Below, in pieces: positions 8,887 to 18,480 of a stretch of DNA of 64,000 nt. The DNA comes from Devosia sp. 1566 (GTDB lineage: Bacteria; Pseudomonadota; Alphaproteobacteria; Rhizobiales; Devosiaceae). Position 1 is the stretch's first letter, and every line of letters begins with the position of its first letter. The stretch is taken from the NCBI RefSeq assembly GCF_004005995.1, contig NZ_CP034767.1, positions 744,001 to 808,000 of the forward strand. Direction: 5' to 3'. The notes under the pieces are model-generated. The model saw nothing but the letters and a program-made list of their open reading frames with translations. It did not search any database and had not been told where the DNA came from. A program made the position numbers and the translations under genes.

Positions 8887-9837
8887 ATGAAGATGAACGA
8901 CGGATTAACGGTTTCCGATCCCACCGACCCACAAGAGGCGGCGGCCTTGCTGCGGGCCGGCCAACTCTGCGCTTTTCCAACCGAAACGGTCTATGGGTTG
9001 GGCGCTGATGCGACCAACCCCGATGCGGTGCTCGCGATCTATGAGACCAAGGGTCGGCCTCGGTTCAATCCGCTGATCATCCATTGCGCTGACATCGGCA
9101 TGGCCGAAGCACTGGCGCAGTTCTCGCCGCTGGCGCGGCGGCTCGCGGCGTTGTGGCCGGCGCCACTGACCTTGGTCCTGCCGGCGCGGGCGGGCAATGG
9201 GCTGGCCGATGTAGCGACGGCCGGGCTCGACACCGTGGCGATCCGCATTCCCGACCATCCGCTGGCGCTGGCAGTGATCCGTGCGGCGGGGCGGCCGCTG
9301 GCAGCGCCGTCGGCCAATCCATCAGGAAAGTTGTCGCCGACCACAGCCGAGCAGGTGCGGCGCGGTTTTGGGGGCAGGGTGCCGGTGCTCGATGGCGGGC
9401 CGTGCAAGGCTGGGGTGGAATCCACGATCATTGCTGTGGATGGTGAGCGGCTGGTGCAATTGCGCGCCGGGGCAATGGCGCGCAGCGAAATCGAGGAGCG
9501 CCTGGGCTTAGCGGTGGAACAGGCCAGCGCCGATGCGGCAGTGACGGCGCCAGGCATGCTGCGCAGCCATTATGCGCCGGGCGCGCTGATGCGGCTCAAC
9601 ACCACGCCGCAGCCGGGCGAGGCCTATCTGGCCTTTGGCGAAGCGCCCGATTTTGCGGGGCCGATGCGCAATCTGTCCCCCAGCGGGGATTTGCACGAGG
9701 CGGCGCGGAACCTCTTTTCCATGCTGCACGAGCTCGATGCCACGGGCGCCCCGACCATTGCGGTCGCGCCCATTCCCGCAACGGGGCTGGGGGAAGCGAT
9801 CAATGACCGGCTGGAGCGCGCGGCGGCCCCGCGCTAG
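8887..9837 (+). CDS. L-threonylcarbamoyladenylate synthase (Sua5/TsaC type)
   Basis: The enzyme makes threonylcarbamoyl-AMP from threonine, bicarbonate and ATP for the t6A37 modification of ANN-decoding tRNAs. The YrdC domain shows LCAFPTETVYGLGADA, KGRPRFNPLI and the SANPSGKLSPTT loop. About 110 further residues after APGMLRSHYAPG form the Sua5 domain, so this is the long Sua5 form (316 residues). ATG 8887 or 8893 are both possible starts. The upstream open frame toward 8188 is the antisense of the HDAC-like gene. Confidence 0.94.
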   Translation: MKMNDGLTVSDPTDPQEAAALLRAGQLCAFPTETVYGLGADATNPDAVLAIYETKGRPRFNPLIIHCADIGMAEALAQFSPLARRLAALWPAPLTLVLPARAGNGLADVATAGLDTVAIRIPDHPLALAVIRAAGRPLAAPSANPSGKLSPTTAEQVRRGFGGRVPVLDGGPCKAGVESTIIAVDGERLVQLRAGAMARSEIEERLGLAVEQASADAAVTAPGMLRSHYAPGALMRLNTTPQPGEAYLAFGEAPDFAGPMRNLSPSGDLHEAARNLFSMLHELDATGAPTIAVAPIPATGLGEAINDRLERAAAPR

Positions 9838-9855
9838 GGCGGCAGCCTCGCGGGC

Positions 9856-10797
9856 TTAGTCGCGGACCTTGTAGGGTTTCTGGTCGCGCCAGAAGCGCAT
9901 CAGGCTTTCAAGGTCCGGATCGCCGCCCGGGGGCAGCACGACCCGCAGGTTCACGTACAGGTCGCCATCGCCATAAAGACCCTTGCCCTTGAGACGCAGG
10001 GACTTGGAAGTATCGACGCCCGGCGGCAGGTTGAGCTCGACCGAGCCATCGAGCGTGGGGACGCGCACCTTGACCCCAAGCACGGCCTCGTAAAGCGTGA
10101 TGGGCAGATCGGTGCGCAGATCGCTGCCGTCGCGGCGGAAGGCCTTGGACTTCTCGAACTTGACGGTGACCAGCGCATCGCCGTTTTCCCCGCCGAAGGG
10201 GCTGGGCTGACCCTGGCCCTTGAGGCGGATCTGCTGGTTCTCCTCGACCTTTTCGGGGAGCTTGACCGACAGCACCTTGCCGCTGGGCATCCGCACCGGG
10301 ATGGAAGCCGCCTTGTGCGCGTCTTCGAGGGACACAGCAGCGGTGACGATGATGTCCTCGCCCTTGCTGCGCAGGCCCGCACTGGTGCTGGCGGTGCCGG
10401 TAAAGGGATCCCACTGGGCGCCGCCGGCACCCGCGCTGCGGCTGGCGCCACGCGGCTGGCCGCCAAAGCCGTTCATGAATTCCTTGAGGATGTCCTCGGC
10501 TGAAAAGCCGCCCTGCGCCGAGCGGGCGCCACCGGCGCTGCCATAAGCGCCCGGGTTGAAGCCGGGGTGACGCGGATTGCCATCGGCATCGATCTCGCCG
10601 CGGTCGAACTGCGCGCGTTTTTCGGCGTCGTTGAGCAGGTCATAGGCATTGGTCGCCTCAGCAAACTTGCTGTGCGCGCTGGGATCGTCTGGGTTCTGAT
10701 CGGGGTGGTACTTCTTGGCCAGCTTGCGATAAGCGGACTTGATGTCCTTTTCGCTCGCCGTGCGAGGCACCCCAAGTACGGTATAGGGATCGCGCAT
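9856..10797 (-). CDS. J-domain co-chaperone with DnaJ C-terminal domain (CbpA-like)
   Basis: A 313-residue DnaJ-class protein. The J domain starts at residue 3 (DPYTVLGV) and has the DnaK-activating HPD in KYHPDQNPDD (about residue 33). A Gly/Ala/Ser-rich linker (about 75-130) follows, then the two beta-barrel substrate-binding subdomains with RLKGQGQPSPFGGENGD and LRLKGKGLYGDGDLYV. There is no Cys-rich zinc finger, so it is CbpA-like rather than DnaJ proper. The ATG at 10797 fits the family better than a TTG three codons earlier. It is divergent from pdxH. Confidence 0.93.
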   Translation of the reverse strand: MRDPYTVLGVPRTASEKDIKSAYRKLAKKYHPDQNPDDPSAHSKFAEATNAYDLLNDAEKRAQFDRGEIDADGNPRHPGFNPGAYGSAGGARSAQGGFSAEDILKEFMNGFGGQPRGASRSAGAGGAQWDPFTGTASTSAGLRSKGEDIIVTAAVSLEDAHKAASIPVRMPSGKVLSVKLPEKVEENQQIRLKGQGQPSPFGGENGDALVTVKFEKSKAFRRDGSDLRTDLPITLYEAVLGVKVRVPTLDGSVELNLPPGVDTSKSLRLKGKGLYGDGDLYVNLRVVLPPGGDPDLESLMRFWRDQKPYKVRD

Positions 10798-10925
10798 GGG
10801 TTCCAATCAGTTGAGGGTTGCGAGGCGTTGCTTAGCCTCTGGTTCAAGCTCTATATGGCGAGCGCCCCTCCCAATGTCTAGTTTGGGTGGCCCGAAGGGT
10901 AGCGGAAAAGCAAAAGGACAGGTCG

Positions 10926-11555
10926 ATGTTGCAGACACTTACCGAACGGCTGTTCGATGACAGCGACCGCTCCGAGCTCGATCCCTTCGCCTTGTTCGAG
11001 GAATGGTTTGCCCTGGCTAAGGAGGGCGAGCTCAACGATCCCAATGCGATGGCTCTTGCGACCGCCGATGCCGATGGCATGCCCGATGTGCGCATGGTGC
11101 TGCTGAACGGGCGCGATGAACGGGGCTTTGTGTTCTTCACCAATTTCGAAAGTGCCAAGGGGCGCCAGCTGCTGGCCAACCCCAAGGCGGCCATGCTGAT
11201 GCATTGGAAATCGCTGCGGCGGCAGGTGCGCGTGCGTGGGCCGGTGGAAGTGGTGTCGGTCGAGGAAGCCAATGCCTATTTCGGCGCGCGACCCAAGGGC
11301 TCGCAACTGGCGTCATCGGCTTCCCTGCAGTCGCGCCCGCTCGATAGCCGCGAAACGCTCGTCGAGCGCGTGGCGGAGTTGACCGAAAAAGTGGGTGAGA
11401 ACACGGTGCCACGGCCCGCGCACTGGTCCGGCTTTCGCATCGTGCCCCTCGAGATCGAATTTTGGAAGGACGGGCAGTTCCGCCTGCATGACCGGGTGCG
11501 GTTTATGCGCCCGGAGCGCAATGCTGGCTGGACCAGCACGCGCCTTTACCCCTAG
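10926..11555 (+). CDS. pdxH: Pyridoxamine 5'-phosphate oxidase
   Basis: PdxH oxidises pyridoxamine- or pyridoxine-5'-phosphate to PLP with FMN and O2. The 209-residue product has the family marks [21 protein letters not shown], the [16 protein letters not shown] loop, [12 protein letters not shown] and the C-terminal [12 protein letters not shown] with RLHDRVRF and the W-x3-RLYP end. ATG 10926 is used because AGGA lies 7 bases before it; a frame extension back to 10887 is unconserved. Confidence 0.96.
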   Translation: MLQTLTERLFDDSDRSELDPFALFEEWFALAKEGELNDPNAMALATADADGMPDVRMVLLNGRDERGFVFFTNFESAKGRQLLANPKAAMLMHWKSLRRQVRVRGPVEVVSVEEANAYFGARPKGSQLASSASLQSRPLDSRETLVERVAELTEKVGENTVPRPAHWSGFRIVPLEIEFWKDGQFRLHDRVRFMRPERNAGWTSTRLYP

Positions 11556-11627
11556 CATTGCCCACCAGTTGATCCTTTCGCAAGACATGCGCGCTCAGCT
11601 CGCACCATATTCAAGACCGGCGGCCAA

Positions 11628-12473
11628 GTGCGCATTCTGATCAGAACTTCAAAGACCGCTATCTGGGCGCGCTGGCTTGGGGGGCTGGCCGTGCCGGTGC
11701 TGGTGATCCCGGTGGTGATGCACCGGCTGCGCTGGCTGACGGGGGATCTGTTCCTCGTGGCCATGGTGCTCGCCTGCATCATCGCCGTGCTGGCGGTCGG
11801 CACGGCCATCGTGGCGCTGGCTCGCTTGTGGCAGAGCGGCGACCAAGGCTGGAACCGCGCCCTTGGGGGGCTGGTGATGGGGCTGCTGTGTCTGGCGCCC
11901 TTCGCCTGGTACGGCAATCTGGCGCTGACCTATCCGCCCGTGACCGATATCGCGACGATCGACCGGGGCGCCATGCCCCTGGTGTTCGAGCCCGGCACCG
12001 CCGCCATGCCGCCGCCGCGCACGCTGACGCGCGAGCAGATCGCGGCGCTGTTTCCCAATGTGGAAACGCGCGAATATCCGCTGACGCCCGAGCAGGCCTA
12101 TGAAGTGGTGCTGCGCCAGGTGACGAGCCTGGGCTGGGATTTGCGCCTGCAACGCCCGCCGCTGGGAAGCGAGCCCGGGCGCATCAATGCCCAGATCATG
12201 ACCTGGCCGGGCTGGCGCGAGGAAGCGGTGTTCCGCATCGAGGCCGGGCCCGAAGGCTCGCGCGTCGACATGCGGTCGGCCTCGCTGCATGCCTTTCATG
12301 ATTTTGGCAGCAATGGCACGCGCATCGAGACGTTTCTCAGCGCGCTAGACGACGAAGTGACGGTGCTGCTGCGCGACAATCCCAGCACCACCCAGCCGGT
12401 GGATGCGGAGGCCGAGGAGACCGGCGAGTCAGAGACTGACGCGGAGGCCGAGGAGGCCGGATCGGAGCCGTAA
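11628..12473 (+). CDS. DUF1499 membrane protein with acidic tail
   Basis: A 281-residue protein with two or three N-terminal membrane helices (about residues 13-33, 41-66 and 79-97) followed by a DUF1499 domain, recognisable by the end motif VDMRSASLHAFHDFG with NGTRIETFLSALD. The last 28 residues are a Glu/Ala/Asp-rich tail. DUF1499 has no established activity that I know. The 3' end overlaps the convergent metallo-beta-lactamase-fold gene by 45 bp, so the acidic tail is the antisense of that protein's C-terminus. Confidence 0.85.
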   Translation: MRILIRTSKTAIWARWLGGLAVPVLVIPVVMHRLRWLTGDLFLVAMVLACIIAVLAVGTAIVALARLWQSGDQGWNRALGGLVMGLLCLAPFAWYGNLALTYPPVTDIATIDRGAMPLVFEPGTAAMPPPRTLTREQIAALFPNVETREYPLTPEQAYEVVLRQVTSLGWDLRLQRPPLGSEPGRINAQIMTWPGWREEAVFRIEAGPEGSRVDMRSASLHAFHDFGSNGTRIETFLSALDDEVTVLLRDNPSTTQPVDAEAEETGESETDAEAEEAGSEP

Positions 12474-13340
12474 CCGGCCGAGATCGGCGAGATATTCCAG
12501 TTGCGCGCCCACAGTCATGGCCGCGGCCCGGCGCACGGGCAGGGACACATCGGGATAAAGCGCGCGCACAATGGCGGGGATGGAGCGGGCGCCTTGCTCC
12601 ACCGCGGCAATGATCTGTCGGTTGCGCTCCTGCCGGTGGGCGAGGAGCGCCCTGGCATAGCTCGGACCATCTTCGATGGGGCCGCCATGGGCGGGAACAT
12701 AGCGGCGATAGGGCAGGGCGATGAGCTTTTCCAGCGACTGGAGATAATCGGCCATCGAACCGTCCGGGCTCGCGACGAGAGTGGAATTCCAGCCCATGAC
12801 GTGATCGCCTGTCAGCACGGTGTCGGTGCCGGTAAGGCCAAAGGCGAGGTGGTTGGCGCAATGGCCCGGCGTCGTATGCACCAGGAGCTCGAGGTCGCCG
12901 GCCAGGATGGTTTCCCCGTCCCTCAATACCCTGTCAGGCTGTAGCTCCCAATCGGAGGAGCGGCGCAGGGCGTTGGTTTCTCCTGCGCGCAAGGGGCGGG
13001 ACAGGCGATGCGCCCCGCCAAACCAGAGCGGCGCGTTGAGTTCGGCTGCCAGTTGGGCGGCGCCAGCGCTATGGTCGCGATGGGTGTGGGTGAGGATGAT
13101 GGCGCTCACCGGGCGCCCGGCGATGGCCTGCTCGAGTGCGGTGCGGTGCGCCGAATCATCGGGACCCGGATCGATGAGGGCGAGCTGCTCGTGCCCGACG
13201 AGGAAACTATTGGTGCCGGTGAAGGTATAGGGGCTGGCATTGGGCGCGGTGACGCGCATCAGGCCCGGGGCCACGGCAACAGTCTTGCCGGTCTGGGAAT
13301 CGAAGCTGCGCTCGAACACGAGCTTGGGAGGTGTTGCCAT
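12429..13340 (-). CDS. Metallo-beta-lactamase-fold hydrolase (LACTB2-like)
   Basis: This 303-residue protein has the metal-binding signature HTHRDHSAGA (about 82-91), a third His in TPGHCANHLAF, the bridging Asp in VLTGDHVMGWN and the last His in YVPAHGGPI. A C-terminal winged-helix region follows, as in LACTB2 and related RNases or hydrolases. ATG 13340 (MATPPK) is preferred over one three codons earlier. Substrate unknown. It is divergent from bioY and its end overlaps the DUF1499 gene by 45 bp. Confidence 0.9.
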   Translation of the reverse strand: MATPPKLVFERSFDSQTGKTVAVAPGLMRVTAPNASPYTFTGTNSFLVGHEQLALIDPGPDDSAHRTALEQAIAGRPVSAIILTHTHRDHSAGAAQLAAELNAPLWFGGAHRLSRPLRAGETNALRRSSDWELQPDRVLRDGETILAGDLELLVHTTPGHCANHLAFGLTGTDTVLTGDHVMGWNSTLVASPDGSMADYLQSLEKLIALPYRRYVPAHGGPIEDGPSYARALLAHRQERNRQIIAAVEQGARSIPAIVRALYPDVSLPVRRAAAMTVGAQLEYLADLGRLRLRSGLLGLRVSL

Positions 13341-13424
13341 TGCACTCACTAGGGCGAAAGACTAAGACTGGACAACCATATGGCTCCCCGAGCGGAAGCC
13401 GCATCATCTGCAGAAAGGTATGAA

Positions 13425-14039
13425 ATGGCCGTGACCTTGACCACGCCCAATACGCTCCTCGGCGCGATCCAGCCACAGACAGGCACGGCCAAGCTGGCCG
13501 CCAATCTGGCGACCGTCGTGCTGGGCACGCTGCTGATCACGGCAGCGGCCAAGATCAATGTGCCGGTCTGGCCTGTGCCGGTGACCCTGCAGGGCATGGC
13601 CGTGGCCGCTCTGGCGGGTGCCTTTGGCCTGCGCATCGGCGTTGCCACCGTGGCGCTTTACCTGCTGCAGGGCGCGATGGGCCTGCCCGTGTTCGCTGCC
13701 GGCGGCGGCATGCTGTATCTCGCCGGCCCCACGGGTGGGTTCCTCCTTGGCTTCCTGCCCATGGCTGCCATCATCGGCTGGGCTGCCGATCGCGGTGCGT
13801 CGCGCAAGGTCATGCCAATGCTGGGCGCGATGCTGGCTGGCGAAGCGGTGCTGCTGGCGCTGGGCTTTGCCTGGCTGCTGGTTTTGTCCGGCCAGGCCGG
13901 CTGGATCGACCAGTCCAATGTGCTGGCTTCCGCCTGGAAGGGCGCTGTCGAGCCGTTCATCGTTTGGGACGGGCTCAAGATGGCCCTCGCCGCGCTGACC
14001 GTGACCGGCGCCTGGAAGCTGCTGCAGTCCAAGCGCTAA
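13425..14039 (+). CDS. bioY: BioY biotin transporter substrate-binding (S) component
   Basis: A 204-residue, six-helix membrane protein with BioY marks: INVPVWPVPVTLQGMAV near residue 45, LYLLQGAMGLPVFAAGGG and LAGPTGGFLLGF. BioY captures biotin and normally docks on an ECF energising module (BioMN). No bioM or bioN lies here, so it either uses a module encoded elsewhere or works alone, as reported for some solitary BioY proteins. ATG 13425 has an AAGG 7-8 bases upstream. A strong terminator follows. Confidence 0.94.
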   Translation: MAVTLTTPNTLLGAIQPQTGTAKLAANLATVVLGTLLITAAAKINVPVWPVPVTLQGMAVAALAGAFGLRIGVATVALYLLQGAMGLPVFAAGGGMLYLAGPTGGFLLGFLPMAAIIGWAADRGASRKVMPMLGAMLAGEAVLLALGFAWLLVLSGQAGWIDQSNVLASAWKGAVEPFIVWDGLKMALAALTVTGAWKLLQSKR

Positions 14040-14059
14040 GCGCTGCACAGAGAAATGCG

Positions 14060-14088
14060 AAAGCCGGTCCCGAGGGGCCGGCTTTTTT
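14060..14088 (+). terminator. Rho-independent terminator after bioY
   Basis: The arms AAGCCGGTCCC and GGGGCCGGCTT pair around a tight CGAG loop (with one T-G wobble), followed by six Ts. It ends the bioY transcript and lies just before the stop of the convergent RpiR gene. Confidence 0.9.
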
Positions 14089-14100
14089 GTTGGGCTTCGC

Positions 14101-15021
14101 TCAGTCGCCGATGGGCTGCATGGGCTCGCCTGCCTCGATCGTGGTGAGGCTTTGGCGCACGCGCCGCAGCAGCTCCAGCACTTTGGGGCCGATGGATTCG
14201 GCGGCAGCCATGGCAAGAATGTCGACCACGGCCAGCATGGCATAGCGCGAGGACGAGGGCTTGTAGAGCTGGGTCTGGTCTTCCTCAAACACAAAGGGGA
14301 CGAGGTGCTGCACGGCGCCCGCCAATGGCGTTCCGGGCTTGGTGATGGCAATGCAGGTGGCATCATATTGGCGCGCGACGGCCACCGCGTCGAGGATCGA
14401 GCGCACGCGGCCAGAGGTGGAAAACGCCACCACCACGGTGTGCTTGTCCGACACCGAAGCGCTCATGGATTGCAGCTGGGGATCGGCATAGGCGGTGCTG
14501 TTGAGCCCGAGGCGAAAGAGGCGATTCTGCAGCTCCACCGCGGCCATGGAGGAATTGCCGCCGGTGCCATAAACGATGATGCGCTTGGCGCCGGCGATTT
14601 GCTGGCCAAGGCCGGTGACATCGGTATTGGCGAGCGCAACGCTGATGAGATCGAGCGCCGAATGGGCGCGGCTGCAGATGGTCGAGACCACCTGCTGGGA
14701 ATTGTGGTTAGCCTCGGTGCTTTCGGCCGCGCGCAGATAGGCGCCACCCAGGGCGAGGGCCTGGGCCATATGCACTTTCATGTCGCGGGTGGAGGCAAAG
14801 CCGAGCGAGCGGGCGAGCCGGGTCACGGTGGGCTCGCTGACCCCGGCGCGGGCGGCGATCTCGGCAATGGGGGCGGTGGTGGCGAAGTGCATGTCACCAA
14901 GGATCACCTCGACGAGCCGCACTTCGGCCCGGTTGCCCTCCTCGAGCCGCGCCTTGAGCCGGGCAATGATGTCGATCCGCGGCTGGGGCGCAAGCGGTTT
15001 GGCCCCCGGCTTGCCAGCCAT
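14101..15021 (-). CDS. RpiR family transcriptional regulator with SIS domain
   Basis: The 306-residue product has an N-terminal helix-turn-helix of RpiR type (APIAEIAARAGVSEPTVTRL, about 50-69) and a C-terminal sugar-phosphate isomerase (SIS) domain starting near RIIVYGTGGNSSMAA and continuing through VVVAFSTSGRVRSILD. SIS domains bind phosphosugars or aminosugar phosphates. The ATG shares one base with the stop of the upstream ABC ATPase gene, so the two are translationally coupled. It most likely controls the adjoining sugar ABC locus, and the inverted repeat at 16150-16176 is a candidate operator. Confidence 0.93.
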   Translation of the reverse strand: MAGKPGAKPLAPQPRIDIIARLKARLEEGNRAEVRLVEVILGDMHFATTAPIAEIAARAGVSEPTVTRLARSLGFASTRDMKVHMAQALALGGAYLRAAESTEANHNSQQVVSTICSRAHSALDLISVALANTDVTGLGQQIAGAKRIIVYGTGGNSSMAAVELQNRLFRLGLNSTAYADPQLQSMSASVSDKHTVVVAFSTSGRVRSILDAVAVARQYDATCIAITKPGTPLAGAVQHLVPFVFEEDQTQLYKPSSSRYAMLAVVDILAMAAAESIGPKVLELLRRVRQSLTTIEAGEPMQPIGD

Positions 15022-16106
15022 CACTGCACCGTGGCGGTGGAGGGCAGGCGCAGGCCGGTCGTGGCGTCAAAGATGTGGATGTGGCCGGGCTCGGCCCCCA
15101 GGCGCAGCACTGTACCGGTGGCCGGATCGAGCCGGAGGCGGAACACGCAGCGCACTTCCGCGCCGGCGATGCGCCCGAACACATGGGTTTCGGGGCCGGT
15201 GGTTTCCACCACTTCGGTCTGGAACTGCAGGGGACCGTTGTCGAGGAGGACATAGTTTTCCGGGCGGATGCCGACATCCACCACGGTGCCATCGGGTGCG
15301 TCCACCGGGTTGACCGGCAGCAGGCCGCCATCGGCAAGCTCGATGGCCATGCCGAGAGAGTTGCGCCGATAGGTGCCGGAAATAAAGCTCATCGCGGGCG
15401 AGCCGATGAAGCTGGCGACAAATCGGTTGACGGGGCGGTCATAGAGCTCGAGCGGCGCGCCGATCTGCTCGATGCGCCCGCCATTCATGACGACGATCCG
15501 GTCGGCCATGGTCATGGCCTCGATCTGGTCGTGGGTGACGTAAACCATGGTGGTGCCGAGCTTTTGGTGCAGCGCCTTGATCTCGGTGCGCATCTGCACG
15601 CGCAGCTTGGCGTCGAGGTTGGAGAGCGGCTCGTCGAACAGGAACACCTTGGGGTCGCGCACGATGGAGCGGCCCATGGCAACGCGCTGGCGCTGCCCGC
15701 CCGAAAGCTGGCCAGGGGTGCGATCGAGATAATCACCGAGATTGAGGATCGAGGCGGCACGGCCCAGCGCCTGCTGGGTGGCCTCGGATTGTTCGCGGCG
15801 CATGCGCGGGCCAAAGGTGATGTTGTCGCGCACATTCATATGGGGGAAGAGGGCATAGGACTGGAACACCATGGAGATGTCGCGCTGTTGCGGCGGCACG
15901 TCATTGGTGCGCGCGCCGGCGATGAAGAGGTCGCCGCCGCTGATCTCCTCGAGGCCCGCGATCATGCGCAGCAAGGTGGATTTTCCACAGCCCGAGGGGC
16001 CGACGAGCACGATGAACTCGCCATCATTGATGTCGAGCGAGACCCCATGCAGAACCCGGGTCGGGCCGTAGCGCTTTTCAATGTTCTGCAAGCTGAGTTC
16101 AGCCAT
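15021..16106 (-). CDS. Carbohydrate ABC transporter ATPase (UgpC/MalK type)
   Basis: A 361-residue ATPase with Walker A GPSGCGKST (about 37-45), signature LSGGQRQR, Walker B VFLFDEPLSNLD and the switch His in VYVTHDQIEAMTMADR. The C-terminal third is the OB-fold (TOBE) domain typical of MalK-like subunits that can serve several sugar importers. ATG 16106 has GGGAGAGG just upstream. It faces away from the binding-protein/permease genes and is coupled to the RpiR gene downstream. Confidence 0.95.
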   Translation of the reverse strand: MAELSLQNIEKRYGPTRVLHGVSLDINDGEFIVLVGPSGCGKSTLLRMIAGLEEISGGDLFIAGARTNDVPPQQRDISMVFQSYALFPHMNVRDNITFGPRMRREQSEATQQALGRAASILNLGDYLDRTPGQLSGGQRQRVAMGRSIVRDPKVFLFDEPLSNLDAKLRVQMRTEIKALHQKLGTTMVYVTHDQIEAMTMADRIVVMNGGRIEQIGAPLELYDRPVNRFVASFIGSPAMSFISGTYRRNSLGMAIELADGGLLPVNPVDAPDGTVVDVGIRPENYVLLDNGPLQFQTEVVETTGPETHVFGRIAGAEVRCVFRLRLDPATGTVLRLGAEPGHIHIFDATTGLRLPSTATVQ

Positions 16107-16149
16107 CTCACCTCTCCCTTCACCTTGGGTTTGTCCCGTCAGGTTACCC

Positions 16150-16176
16150 CGGCAATGTAATAAAGCAACATTGCCG
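16150..16176. promoter_or_regulatory. Perfect 9-9-9 inverted repeat, candidate RpiR operator
   Basis: CGGCAATGT and ACATTGCCG are exact reverse complements separated by 9 bases (AATAAAGCA), within the 180-bp shared promoter region of the ATPase-rpiR and binding-protein operons. Arms centred about two helical turns apart suit a dimeric repressor. Assignment to the local RpiR protein is inference. Confidence 0.65.
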
Positions 16177-16286
16177 TCACAATTCACTTGAAACTTCCTC
16201 GAATATGAAAAAATCTATCACGAGGCGAAAGGGGAGGTCCGCTGAGGCAAACCTTCCAGGCCTGCCACAATGGGAAGGGAATGTTC

Positions 16287-17528
16287 ATGTCGTTGCACTG
16301 GTTGAAAGTCGCGACTGCGACCGGCGTCGCTGCCATCGCGCTCGCAAGCGCCTCGTATGCCCAGACGGTCCGGGTGACCGTCGCCGAGTACAGCTCCAAG
16401 ACCGGCCCCTATTTCGAAAAGGCCGCCAGCGAATTCGAAGCCGCCAATCCCGGCACCGACATCCAGATCGAAGTGGTGCCGTGGGATGTGCTGCAGCAAA
16501 AGCTGACTACCGATATTTCCGGTGGCGCCAATGCCGATCTCGCCATTATCGGCACCCGCTGGCTGATCGATTATGTCAGCCAAGGCATTGCCGCCCCGCT
16601 CGACGACTACATCACCGACGACTTCCGTGCCCGCTTCATCGATACCTTCCTCAGCCCCTCGGTGATGGAAGGCCAGACCTATGGCTTGCCGATCGCCGCC
16701 TCGGCGCGCGCCATGTATTATAACAAGTCGTTGTTCGAGGAAGCCGGCATTGCCGAGCCGCCCGCCACCTGGGACGAGCTCAAGGCCGCCGCCGAAAAGA
16801 TCAAGGCACTCGGCGGCGATGCCTATGGCTTTGGCCTGCAGGGCAAGGAAATCGAGACCGACGTCTACTTCTATTATGCGCTCTGGTCGCAGGGCGGCAC
16901 TCTCATAGAGGAAGACGGCACGTCGGGCCTCGACACCGAAGCGGCCTATGCTGCCGCGCAGATCTACAAGGACCTGATCGATGGCGGCTTGACCGAGCCG
17001 GGCGTCACTTCGCTCAACCGCGAAGACGTGCAGAACCTCTTCAAGCAGGGCCGCATCGGCATGATGATCACGGCGCCTTTCCTTGCCAACCAGATCAAGG
17101 AAGAAGCGCCCGACCTGCAATATGGCGTTGCCGCCATTCCCGCCGGCCCCAATGGCGACCGCGGCACCTATGGCGTTACCGACTCCATCATCATGTTCGA
17201 GAACAGCCAGAACAAGGACACGGCCTGGAAGTTCATGGACTTCCTCTTCACCACCGAAAAGCGGGCCGAATTCGACGAGAACGAAGGCTTCCTGCCGGTC
17301 AATGCCGAAGAAGCGGCCATGCCGCTCTTTGCTGACAACGCTGACTTGAAGGCCTTCACCGACCTGCTGCCCAGCGCCCAGTTTGCGCCGGTGATCGCCG
17401 GCTGGGAAGAAATGGCCGCCGCCACCTCCAATGCGCTGCAGCGCATCTATCTGGGCGAGGGCGAGATCAAGGCCGAACTCGACCAGGCCGCCGCCGAGAT
17501 CAACGGCATCATCGAAGCCAACAACTAG
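16287..17528 (+). CDS. Sugar ABC transporter substrate-binding protein
   Basis: A 413-residue periplasmic binding protein of the extracellular solute-binding family 1 (carbohydrate) type. Residues 1-26 are a Sec signal peptide ending in ASYAQ. Typical stretches are [32 protein letters not shown] and [15 protein letters not shown]. Two ATGs 6 bases apart are possible; GGGAAGGGA abuts the first and sits 6 bases before the second, so the second (16287) is used. Ligand unknown; the downstream amidohydrolase suggests an acylated or aminated sugar. Confidence 0.94.
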   Translation: MSLHWLKVATATGVAAIALASASYAQTVRVTVAEYSSKTGPYFEKAASEFEAANPGTDIQIEVVPWDVLQQKLTTDISGGANADLAIIGTRWLIDYVSQGIAAPLDDYITDDFRARFIDTFLSPSVMEGQTYGLPIAASARAMYYNKSLFEEAGIAEPPATWDELKAAAEKIKALGGDAYGFGLQGKEIETDVYFYYALWSQGGTLIEEDGTSGLDTEAAYAAAQIYKDLIDGGLTEPGVTSLNREDVQNLFKQGRIGMMITAPFLANQIKEEAPDLQYGVAAIPAGPNGDRGTYGVTDSIIMFENSQNKDTAWKFMDFLFTTEKRAEFDENEGFLPVNAEEAAMPLFADNADLKAFTDLLPSAQFAPVIAGWEEMAAATSNALQRIYLGEGEIKAELDQAAAEINGIIEANN

Positions 17529-17540
17529 CATCTGCAGTGC

Positions 17541-17575
17541 GGGGCGGCGGACCGAACCGGCCGCCCCGTCTTTTT
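17541..17575 (+). terminator. Hairpin with T-tract between binding protein and permease genes
   Basis: GGGGCGGC pairs with GCCGCCCC, followed by GTCTTTTT. Placed between the binding-protein stop and the first permease, it probably causes partial termination and 3' protection, giving more binding protein than permease, as known for malE-malF type operons. Confidence 0.75.
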
Positions 17576-17604
17576 CGCTACCAACAACAAGGTCCAGCCA
17601 GCGC

Positions 17605-18480
17605 ATGAACCGGTCGATCTTCACCAACCCTTATGTGCTGATCGCTCCTGCATTCCTGCTGGCCGCCTTCATCATCCTGTGGCCGCTGTTCCAGATCGGG
17701 GAAATCTCGATCAGCAATGTCAATCGCTTCGGGCAGTTGCGCGGTTTTGCCGGCCCCGACAACTTCATGGCCGTGCTGGCCGATCCGCAGTTCCTCGCCT
17801 CGCTCTGGCGCACGGTGATCTGGACCGTCGGCATCGTCGCCGGCACCATCCTCGTTTCCATTCCCGTGGCGCTGATCCTCAACGAGGATTTTTATGGCCG
17901 CGGCCTCGCCCGCGTCATCATCATGCTGCCCTGGGCGGTGTCGCTGACCATGACCGCCATTGTTTGGCGCTGGGCGCTGAGCGGGGAAAGCGGCATGCTC
18001 AATTCCGCGCTGATGGGCCTGGGCCTCATCGACCAGAACATCCAGTGGCTGGCGCAGGCGGGTACCGCCTTTCCCATGCAGATCGCCATCGGCATTCTCG
18101 TCTCGATCCCCTTCACCACCACCATCTTTCTTGGCGGCCTGTCGGCGATCCCCGACGATCTTTATGAAGCCGCGCGGCTCGAAGGGGCCAGCGGCTGGCA
18201 GATTTTCCGCACCATCACGCTGCCCCTGCTGCGGCCCTTCATCAACATCGCGGTGGTGATGAACACGATCACCGTGTTCAACTCGTTCCCCATCATCTGG
18301 GCGACGACCCAGGGCGGGCCGGCCAATTCGACCGATATCCTCGTCACCTACCTCTACAAGTTGGGCTTTAATTTCGGCAAGCTCGGGGAGGCCTCGGCGC
18401 TGTCGCTGCTGATGTTTGCGCTGCTGCTGTTCTTCACCATCATCTATGTCCGGCTGGCCATGCAGGGAGAGCGGGAATGA
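17605..18480 (+). CDS. Sugar ABC transporter permease (MalF/UgpA type)
   Basis: A 291-residue inner-membrane protein with six predicted helices, starting at [19 protein letters not shown]. The EAA loop that contacts the ATPase is [23 protein letters not shown] (about residues 190-212). Its last 4 bases overlap the start of the next permease. A longer upstream frame to 17431 runs antisense-like through the terminator and is not used. Confidence 0.94.
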   Translation: MNRSIFTNPYVLIAPAFLLAAFIILWPLFQIGEISISNVNRFGQLRGFAGPDNFMAVLADPQFLASLWRTVIWTVGIVAGTILVSIPVALILNEDFYGRGLARVIIMLPWAVSLTMTAIVWRWALSGESGMLNSALMGLGLIDQNIQWLAQAGTAFPMQIAIGILVSIPFTTTIFLGGLSAIPDDLYEAARLEGASGWQIFRTITLPLLRPFINIAVVMNTITVFNSFPIIWATTQGGPANSTDILVTYLYKLGFNFGKLGEASALSLLMFALLLFFTIIYVRLAMQGERE

